A stretch of 19,977 bases of DNA from Hadesarchaea archaeon (GTDB lineage: Archaea; Hadarchaeota; Hadarchaeia; Hadarchaeales; Hadarchaeaceae): NCBI GenBank assembly GCA_029880065.1, contig JAOUPD010000009.1:1-19977 (forward strand). The letters run 5' to 3'. The stretch's first letter is position 1; the number at the start of each line of letters is the position of its first letter. The notes beneath the pieces are model-generated. The model had not been told where the DNA came from. It worked only from the letters and a program-made list of their open reading frames with translations, and did not search any database. This document shows, one piece after another, positions 14,876-19,977 of this stretch. Both the position numbers and the translations under genes were made by a program.

Positions 14876-16369
14876 ATGAGTGAGATAGTTTTAACTGCAG
14901 ATCGTTCGTTGATGTCCGATTACGGCGGTGGCATATTTGTTGGCTTTGCAGCCTGCGCACCTAGGTTGATACCCGAGTGGTTATACAAACGATTACTCTG
15001 TCCGCCAATTCCTGAGCACAATGGTATAGCGAAATTCGCCCCGTGCGGAACTAGGAAGGTAGAAGCAGCCTTACTTGAGAAAGGGTTTGACATCTCTGTC
15101 GCACACCCCGAGCATTTACATAAAGTTATCAATGAGGAGACCAAGGCAGTAGGAATAACTGCTAACGATCCCCTAGGCTTGGGTCCCGCTTCTTCAACAT
15201 TTAGCGGCTTGATAGGAAAGGAGACTTACACGGCGTTTTATCACCGGAAGCTCCTCGAAAATTCTTCGCTAAGAGAAAATGGAGCGAAGGTGATAGCTGG
15301 GGGCCCCGGCGCATGGCAGCTTGCGGATGAACGGATAATGAACAAGCTCGGCATAGATTGTGTTGTCGTTGGTGAAGGCGAGATAACCGCAGTGGAGATG
15401 TTCGAGCGAGCGTTGAACGGCGAAAAGCTACCGAAAATTGTAGAGGGTGAGGTTGTGCCTCTTGAGCGGATTCCCTCTATAAAAAATCCGACTATATGCG
15501 GACTCGTTGAGATTGCACGAGGCTGCGGGAGGGGATGTAAATTCTGCATTCCCACACTTTTGAATTATAGATGCAGACCGATAAAGCAAATCCTAGATGA
15601 AATCAAAGTCAACCTCAACGCTGGAGCTGAGGGGGCGTTATTACATGCAGAAGATGTTCTCAGATATGGTGCCAAAGGTGTGATTCCAGACGAAAAGAAA
15701 GTCACGAAACTTTTTAGGGAAGCACTGAAGCTGACAAATAATGTCTGGCCCTCTCATTTTGCTTTTGCATCCGCGATGGCGAAGCCCAGCCTCATCGAGC
15801 GCCTGACGGAGATGCTGAATTCAAAATCCAATAAGGAGTTACAGATATCGGGCCAAGTAGGCATAGAAACGGGATCTCCAAGGCTGGTGAGGGGGCACAT
15901 GAGGGGCAAGGTGGCTCCTTTCAAACCCGAGGAGTGGCCGGAGGTGGTGGTGGAAGCCCATAAGTTGTTGTGTGATAATAACTGGCAGCCGTGTTCGACG
16001 TTGATAATGGGGCTCCCCGAGGAAACTCCTGAAGATGTCATTAAAACAATTGAGCTAGTCGAACGCCTAGATGAGTACAAATCCCTCATCGTTCCACTTT
16101 TCTTCGTGCCGATAGGTGCGCTGGATACGAAGAAATTTTTCACGGTCGAAGACATGTTGCCGGAGCACTGGATGCTGCTCGGAGCCTGCGTGAAACACGA
16201 CATGAAGTGGGTTGGCGAAATGGCAGACGATTACTTCCAGAGCCGCCCCCTACAAAAACTTCTCGTCGGAAAATTCGTCTTGAACTTGATGAAGAAAAAG
16301 TTGAAACAATATATAAAGCAGATGGAGCAGGGAATCAGTCCGTTGCCCAAACAGCATCCTAAAGATTAA
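14876..16369 (+). CDS. B12-binding-domain radical SAM protein
   Basis: A 497-residue protein. Residues about 55-200 form a Rossmann-like region of the cobalamin-binding type (AVGITANDPLGLG, VIAGGPGAWQL, VVVGEGE). The radical SAM cluster motif is CGRGCKFC (Cys217, Cys221, Cys224), followed by a TIM-barrel part with ISGQVGIETGSPRLV and STLIMGLPEETPEDV. The family does methylations, rearrangements or sulfur insertions with S-adenosylmethionine and a [4Fe-4S] cluster; the DxHxxG-type B12 contact is not evident, so cobalamin use is uncertain. The start ATG at 14876 follows a GGGGGG-rich site; the TTG at 14858 is less likely. nadX follows 34 bases on, so the gene may belong to the NAD operon. Substrate unknown. 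Confidence 0.88.
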   Translation: MSEIVLTADRSLMSDYGGGIFVGFAACAPRLIPEWLYKRLLCPPIPEHNGIAKFAPCGTRKVEAALLEKGFDISVAHPEHLHKVINEETKAVGITANDPLGLGPASSTFSGLIGKETYTAFYHRKLLENSSLRENGAKVIAGGPGAWQLADERIMNKLGIDCVVVGEGEITAVEMFERALNGEKLPKIVEGEVVPLERIPSIKNPTICGLVEIARGCGRGCKFCIPTLLNYRCRPIKQILDEIKVNLNAGAEGALLHAEDVLRYGAKGVIPDEKKVTKLFREALKLTNNVWPSHFAFASAMAKPSLIERLTEMLNSKSNKELQISGQVGIETGSPRLVRGHMRGKVAPFKPEEWPEVVVEAHKLLCDNNWQPCSTLIMGLPEETPEDVIKTIELVERLDEYKSLIVPLFFVPIGALDTKKFFTVEDMLPEHWMLLGACVKHDMKWVGEMADDYFQSRPLQKLLVGKFVLNLMKKKLKQYIKQMEQGISPLPKQHPKD

Positions 16370-16403
16370 ACAGTTGGTTGTTGGTAGAATTAAAGGGGCT
16401 CCG

Positions 16404-17231
16404 GTGCGGTTAAAGGTCGCCCTTATTGGTTGCGGCGCAATAGGCACGACGCTGGCTCAAGCCATCGATAAGGGTAAGGCTGGCAAAGTTGAACTCGCCT
16501 GGCTTTATGATTTTAAATCAGAGAAATCCGAAATGCTGGCGAAAAAGTTGAGTTCAAAACCTCGGATAGCGAGGAACTTGGCAGAGATATGCTCCGACAA
16601 AACCTTGGGCTTGGTAATCGAGGCAGCCTCTCAACTTGCGATTGAGCAGTACTCGCTCGATGTCCTTCGTTCAGGTAAAGATATCATGGTGATGAGTGTA
16701 GGCGCATTTGCAGACGAGAAGATGTTGAAGGAAGTGCGCAGCTTAGCCGAGCGAAGCGGTCGCAGGGTATATATTCCATCAGGAGCTGTGTTGGGCATCG
16801 ATGGGATAAAGGCGGCCGAGCTAGGCGAAATCAAGGAGGCAACTTTAACGACGCGGAAGCCGCCTGCAGCGCTGGCTTACAGCCCATACCTCGAGGAGCG
16901 CGGCATCAACCTAAGGGGACTAAAAAGACCTCGCGTCGTGTTTGAGGGTTCCGCGCGAGAAGCGGTCAAAGCATTTCCCCAAAGCGTTAATGTAGCGGCA
17001 ACCCTGAGCTTGGTAGGTATAGGGGTCGACAAAACAAAAGTTCGCATCATCGCCGACCCAAAGCTCGACCGCAACGTGCACGAGATTCGCGTTCTGGGCA
17101 AGGCGGGCGAGTTCGTCACCGAGGCGCGGAATGTGCCATTTCCCGATGCCCCAAAGACTAGCTACCTCGCGACACTCTCGGCTATTCAGACTCTGCGGAA
17201 CCTGAGTGAGAGCATTCGTATTGGAACATAG
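16404..17231 (+). CDS. nadX: L-aspartate dehydrogenase
   Basis: A 275-residue enzyme that oxidises L-aspartate to iminoaspartate with NAD(P)+, the first step of NAD synthesis where the flavin oxidase NadB is absent. The Rossmann motif is VALIGCGAIG (residues 5-14), followed by EAASQLAIEQY and IMVMSVGAFAD, and by RNVHEIRVLGKAGEF with the likely catalytic His226; PKTSYLATLSAI near the end is also typical. GTG 16404 is chosen as start because AAGGGG lies seven bases upstream and the Rossmann strand begins at once; a TTG at 16374 is possible. It sits directly before nadA and nadC, which makes the assignment firm. Confidence 0.93.
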   Translation: MRLKVALIGCGAIGTTLAQAIDKGKAGKVELAWLYDFKSEKSEMLAKKLSSKPRIARNLAEICSDKTLGLVIEAASQLAIEQYSLDVLRSGKDIMVMSVGAFADEKMLKEVRSLAERSGRRVYIPSGAVLGIDGIKAAELGEIKEATLTTRKPPAALAYSPYLEERGINLRGLKRPRVVFEGSAREAVKAFPQSVNVAATLSLVGIGVDKTKVRIIADPKLDRNVHEIRVLGKAGEFVTEARNVPFPDAPKTSYLATLSAIQTLRNLSESIRIGT

Positions 17232-17232
17232 C

Positions 17233-17240
17233 TTTATAAA
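17233..17240 (+). promoter_or_regulatory. Possible internal promoter before nadA
   Basis: TTTATAAA just after the nadX stop, about 37 bases before the nadA ATG. It predicts initiation near 17262, beside the GAGGG ribosome site. nadA and nadC could be transcribed from here as well as from upstream. Confidence 0.4.
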
Positions 17241-17273
17241 TTGTGAGTATTGCCTAATTTTGAGGGCTTGATT

Positions 17274-18206
17274 ATGAAACCCGAGCAGCTAAAAGAGGCT
17301 ATCCTGAAGCTGAAGAGCGAGCGCAACGCAATCATCCTCGCTCACAACTACCAGCGGGAGGAGGTTCAACTCCTCGGCGATTACATAGGGGACTCGCTCG
17401 ATCTGGCTAGGTACTCCGCGAGAGTAGATGCCGACCTCATTCTATTTTGTGGGGTCGATTTCATGGCGGAAACCGCGGCAATCCTGAACCCAGACAAAAC
17501 CGTGTTGATTCCGGACCCAGAAGCCAGATGCCCCATGGCAGCCCAACTCCCGGCGCAGCTCGTGCGTGAAGCAAAGCGGGAACATCCCGGTGCCGCCGTG
17601 GTGCTTTACGTCAACACGCTGGCAGAGGCTAGGGCCGAGGCTGATGTCACCTGCACCTCGGCGAACGCTCCGCTCATAGTCAATGCTCTTGATGAAGGGG
17701 AGATTCTCTTCGGCCCAGATCGAAATCTAGCTTGGTTCGTGCAACAGCGCAGCGACAAAAAAATCATCCCGCTCCCTGACCTCGGTTATTGCTACGTGCA
17801 CCGAATGTTCTCTCCCGCAGATATCACACTACTGAAGAAGCACTACCCGGATGCTGAAGTGCTGGTGCATCCGGAGTGCGACCCCGAGGTCCAGAATCTC
17901 GCTTCACACATCTGCAGCACAAGTCAGATGCTACTTCGAGCCAAGGCATCGCCAGCCAAACGATTTATCATCGCTACTGAGGTTGGATTGGTCGAACGGC
18001 TCCGACGTGAGTTCCCCGACAAGGAGTTCATCCCCGCGCTCGAGACGGCGGTGTGCGAACAAATGAAAAAGCACACACTTGAAAAACTTTACCTCGCCTT
18101 GCGGGACAAGAAGCATGTGGTACGCGTGCCAGCAAAAATAGCTACCAAGGCGCGCGTGGCCACCGAACGTATGCTTGAAATCTCAGGGAGGGCCACCCAT
18201 GACTAA
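17274..18206 (+). CDS. nadA: Quinolinate synthase A
   Basis: A 310-residue [4Fe-4S] enzyme that condenses iminoaspartate with dihydroxyacetone phosphate to give quinolinate. The three pseudo-symmetric domains are visible through AIILAHNYQREEVQ, VDFMAETAAILNPDK, VTCTSANA and VLVHPECDPEVQ. By position relative to archaeal NadA the cluster ligands are Cys86 (ARCPMA), Cys173 (GYCYVH) and Cys261 (AVCEQMKK); His199 and Glu201 fit substrate contacts. The length matches the short archaeal/thermophilic form. The ATG at 17274 has GAGGG seven bases upstream and is preferred to the TTG at 17250. It follows nadX by 42 bases and overlaps nadC by eight. The oxygen-sensitive cluster fits an anaerobic host. 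Confidence 0.97.
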   Translation: MKPEQLKEAILKLKSERNAIILAHNYQREEVQLLGDYIGDSLDLARYSARVDADLILFCGVDFMAETAAILNPDKTVLIPDPEARCPMAAQLPAQLVREAKREHPGAAVVLYVNTLAEARAEADVTCTSANAPLIVNALDEGEILFGPDRNLAWFVQQRSDKKIIPLPDLGYCYVHRMFSPADITLLKKHYPDAEVLVHPECDPEVQNLASHICSTSQMLLRAKASPAKRFIIATEVGLVERLRREFPDKEFIPALETAVCEQMKKHTLEKLYLALRDKKHVVRVPAKIATKARVATERMLEISGRATHD

Positions 18207-19050
18207 CGCTTTTGTAAGGAAAAAAATCCGCGAAATGTTGGCGGAGGACCTAGGTTCTGGCGATATAACATCTAAAGCTCTACTCTCGCCTAAGGTCAAA
18301 GCCAAAGCCAAAATTGTTGCCGGGCAGCCTGGAGTACTAGCTGGGGTAAAAGAGGCGATGATGGCCTTTAATGAAGTCGGGGTACAAGCGAAAGCGCTCA
18401 AGTCCGATGGGCAACAAATCAAGGCTGGAGATGTGATCCTGCGCCTCAAGGGCCCGGCCCGAGGTATCCTCGCGGCTGAGCGAGTGGCGCTTAATTTGCT
18501 GATGCGCATGAGCGGCATTGCAACGGCGACGCGGGAGTTCATCGACCGGGCTAAGAAGAAAAACCCGGATATTGTGATAGCGGCTACACGGAAGACCGCC
18601 CCGCTCTTGACCTACTTCGACAAGCGCGCGGTTCAGGTTGCCGGGGGCGAGCCCCACCGATACAAACTCAGCGACCATATCTTGATCAAGGGCAATCACC
18701 TCAGGCTGGTCGGTTCGGTGAGTAAAGCGGTCCTCCAAGCGCGTGAAGGCAGCCGAGTGAAGAAGGTGGAAGTTGAAGTAAACAATCCAGATGATGCATA
18801 TGAAGCCGCTCGTGCAGGTGCGGACATGGTAATGTTCGACAACATGAAGCCTGCAAACATCATACGCGCGATAAAGATACTTAAGCGAGGAGGTCTGCGG
18901 AACCGGGTCACCCTTGAAGCTTCGGGGGGGATCGGCCCCTCAAACGTGAAGAGCTACGTGGCGACTGGTGTGGATGTGATATCATCGGGTTACATTACCA
19001 TGCGGGCCCCCGCGCTGGACATGAGGTTGGAACTAAAAGCAAAAGTTTAA
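18199..19050 (+). CDS. nadC: Nicotinate-nucleotide pyrophosphorylase (carboxylating)
   Basis: A 283-residue quinolinate phosphoribosyltransferase, which turns quinolinate and PRPP into nicotinate mononucleotide, CO2 and pyrophosphate. The N-terminal domain has EDLGSGDITS; the barrel has ATRKTAPLL (Arg131, Lys132), GGEPHRYKLSD (His153, Arg154), ILIKGNH (Lys165), VEVEVNNPDDA, MVMFDNM and the phosphate-binding EASGGIGPSNV. All expected active-site blocks are present and the length is normal. The ATG at 18199 follows GGGAGG and overlaps the nadA stop by eight bases, so the two are translationally linked. With nadX and nadA it completes the route from aspartate to nicotinate mononucleotide. Confidence 0.97.
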   Translation: MTNAFVRKKIREMLAEDLGSGDITSKALLSPKVKAKAKIVAGQPGVLAGVKEAMMAFNEVGVQAKALKSDGQQIKAGDVILRLKGPARGILAAERVALNLLMRMSGIATATREFIDRAKKKNPDIVIAATRKTAPLLTYFDKRAVQVAGGEPHRYKLSDHILIKGNHLRLVGSVSKAVLQAREGSRVKKVEVEVNNPDDAYEAARAGADMVMFDNMKPANIIRAIKILKRGGLRNRVTLEASGGIGPSNVKSYVATGVDVISSGYITMRAPALDMRLELKAKV

Positions 19051-19091
19051 GCTTTCCACTGATAGAAGAAATCAAAAATCGAGGTAATCTA

Positions 19092-19307
19092 ATGGCAGAA
19101 CTCACCCCTGCTGGTCAAAAAGTATACGATGCGCTTAAAAAGCTCGGAGCCACGAATCCGGACGCACTGAGGACTGCAGACGACATTATGCGCTCGGTTC
19201 GCCTACCAAAGGGCATGACGAACAACGCGCTGATGGAGCTCGTCTCAAAGAAGTATGCGAAACGAGTGGCGCGGCAGAAGTCTGCAGGCTACTACGTCAC
19301 GAGATGA
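19092..19307 (+). CDS. Small winged-helix protein
   Basis: A basic 71-residue protein. It reads as a compact winged helix: TPAGQKVYDALKKLG, then TADDIMRSV, a putative recognition helix at TNNALMELVSKKY, and a short wing RVARQKSAGYYVT. GAGGT lies seven bases before the ATG. It begins 41 bases after nadC in the same direction, so it may be in the NAD operon, possibly as its regulator; that role is inferred from position only. Such small winged-helix proteins are common in Archaea, and I do not recognise a named family. Confidence 0.75.
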   Translation: MAELTPAGQKVYDALKKLGATNPDALRTADDIMRSVRLPKGMTNNALMELVSKKYAKRVARQKSAGYYVTR

Positions 19308-19397
19308 CTAGCTGCGATGCCAATTTCCGCTATTCATTCAATTTTACGAGGCGAGTTGGAGATAGGTTTAATCTTTTGAAAAATAAAAATAATCATA

Positions 19398-19977
19398 ATG
19401 AAGCGAGTTGGCGTTGCTGAGCTGCCCCTGCACGGTGGTCGGTGTCCACCTTGGTTGTTTAGTCGGATGAAGCGTTTGGGCGGGGCAATAGCCGAGATAA
19501 TCGTGCACGAATATGGGAGACAGGAATTTCTCAGGAGAATGAGCGATCCTTTCTTTTTTCAAGCTCTGGGGTGTACGCTTGGGTTTGACTGGCATTCATC
19601 AGGATTGACCACTACCGTATGTGGTGCGCTGAAGGAAGCGATAAAACCGGAGGGGCTCGGCATTGCGGTCTGTGGGGGAAAAGGTAAGGTTTCGAAGCGA
19701 ACGCCTAACGAAATTCAAAAACTCTCGGATATTTTCTCCCTCTCCTCCCAAAAAGTTGAATCTCTCAGGTACGCGAGCAAGATGGCCGCGAAGATCGACA
19801 ACGCTTGCGTGCAGGATGGGTACCAGCTGTATCACCATGTTTTCGTGATCAGCGAAGATGGGGATTGGGCCGTCGTGCAGCAGGGAATGCATGAGCGGCT
19901 GGCTAGGCGCTACCACTGGCTTTCGGAGGGCGTTCACAGCTTCGTTGAGGAACCGCACTCGGGCATTGTAGGTGACC
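19398..19977 (+). CDS. DUF763 domain protein, N-terminal part
   Basis: The first 193 codons of a gene cut by the right edge. It opens with MKRVGVAELPLHGGRCPPWL and continues with LRRMSDPFFFQALGCTLGFD, WHSSGLTTTVCGALKEAI, VCGGKGKVSKRTPNEI and YQLYHHVFVISEDGDWAVVQ. These are the conserved blocks of DUF763, a family of unknown function found mainly in Archaea, so roughly half the protein is missing. No clear Shine-Dalgarno site precedes the ATG; an AT-rich stretch (about 19365-19393) could hold a promoter. It is 90 bases from the winged-helix gene and probably a separate unit. Confidence 0.9.
   Translation, partial: MKRVGVAELPLHGGRCPPWLFSRMKRLGGAIAEIIVHEYGRQEFLRRMSDPFFFQALGCTLGFDWHSSGLTTTVCGALKEAIKPEGLGIAVCGGKGKVSKRTPNEIQKLSDIFSLSSQKVESLRYASKMAAKIDNACVQDGYQLYHHVFVISEDGDWAVVQQGMHERLARRYHWLSEGVHSFVEEPHSGIVGD

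Noticed and set aside
15754..16203. 149-codon minus-strand frame opposite the radical SAM gene
   Set aside because: It is a serine-rich shadow frame without motif or ribosome site; the plus strand holds a clear protein family.
19599..19958. 119-codon minus-strand frame at the right end
   Set aside because: The opposite strand encodes the conserved DUF763 protein over the same bases.

Overview
The window reads as archaeal chromosome, probably from an anaerobe. Several genes have a BRE/TATA-like element about 25 bases before the start codon, as expected for leaderless archaeal transcripts. Downstream genes in operons instead use Shine-Dalgarno sites of the GGTGA or GAGGT type. NAD synthesis runs through an aspartate dehydrogenase (nadX) rather than an oxygen-dependent oxidase, a cobalamin-type radical SAM protein is present, and DUF763 and HAE3-type RND genes are common in Archaea. 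I cannot name a genus.

Left part, 1 to about 10.7 kb. This is an AT-rich accessory island built from a few families in several copies: four luciferase-like (LLM, probably F420-dependent) oxidoreductases plus one 24-codon remnant, three 260-residue HAD proteins, two Tm-1-like (UPF0261) proteins, and one PEP-synthase-like phosphohistidine 'swivel' protein. They form two leftward transcription units: Tm-1 > HAD-C > HAD-B (8.26 to 5.44 kb) and LLM-2 > LLM-3 > swivel protein > HAD-A (5.26 to 0.49 kb). A further near-copy of LLM-2 runs off the left edge (91% identical to it by hand count), so the repeated module continues outside the window. One LLM gene (LLM-4) points right and faces the second Tm-1-like gene. 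Copied promoters and gene fragments show that the island grew by local duplication.

Middle part, 10.7 to 14.9 kb. A thiolase (acetyl-CoA acetyltransferase type) is divergent from the second Tm-1-like gene, with an inverted repeat in its leader. Beyond it a winged-helix regulator and an RND/MMPL-type transporter form a leftward pair.

Right part, 14.9 to 20 kb. This is more GC-rich and conventional: a B12-binding radical SAM protein, then nadX, nadA and nadC for de novo NAD synthesis, then a small winged-helix protein and the start of a DUF763 gene cut by the right edge.

The most interesting content is the left island. LLM oxidoreductases, a phosphotransfer swivel protein without its ATP-grasp partner, HAD proteins and ATP-binding Tm-1-like proteins look like parts of one uncharacterised pathway, perhaps activation and F420-linked oxidation or reduction of an organic substrate. 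The co-occurrence is visible; the pathway is inference.
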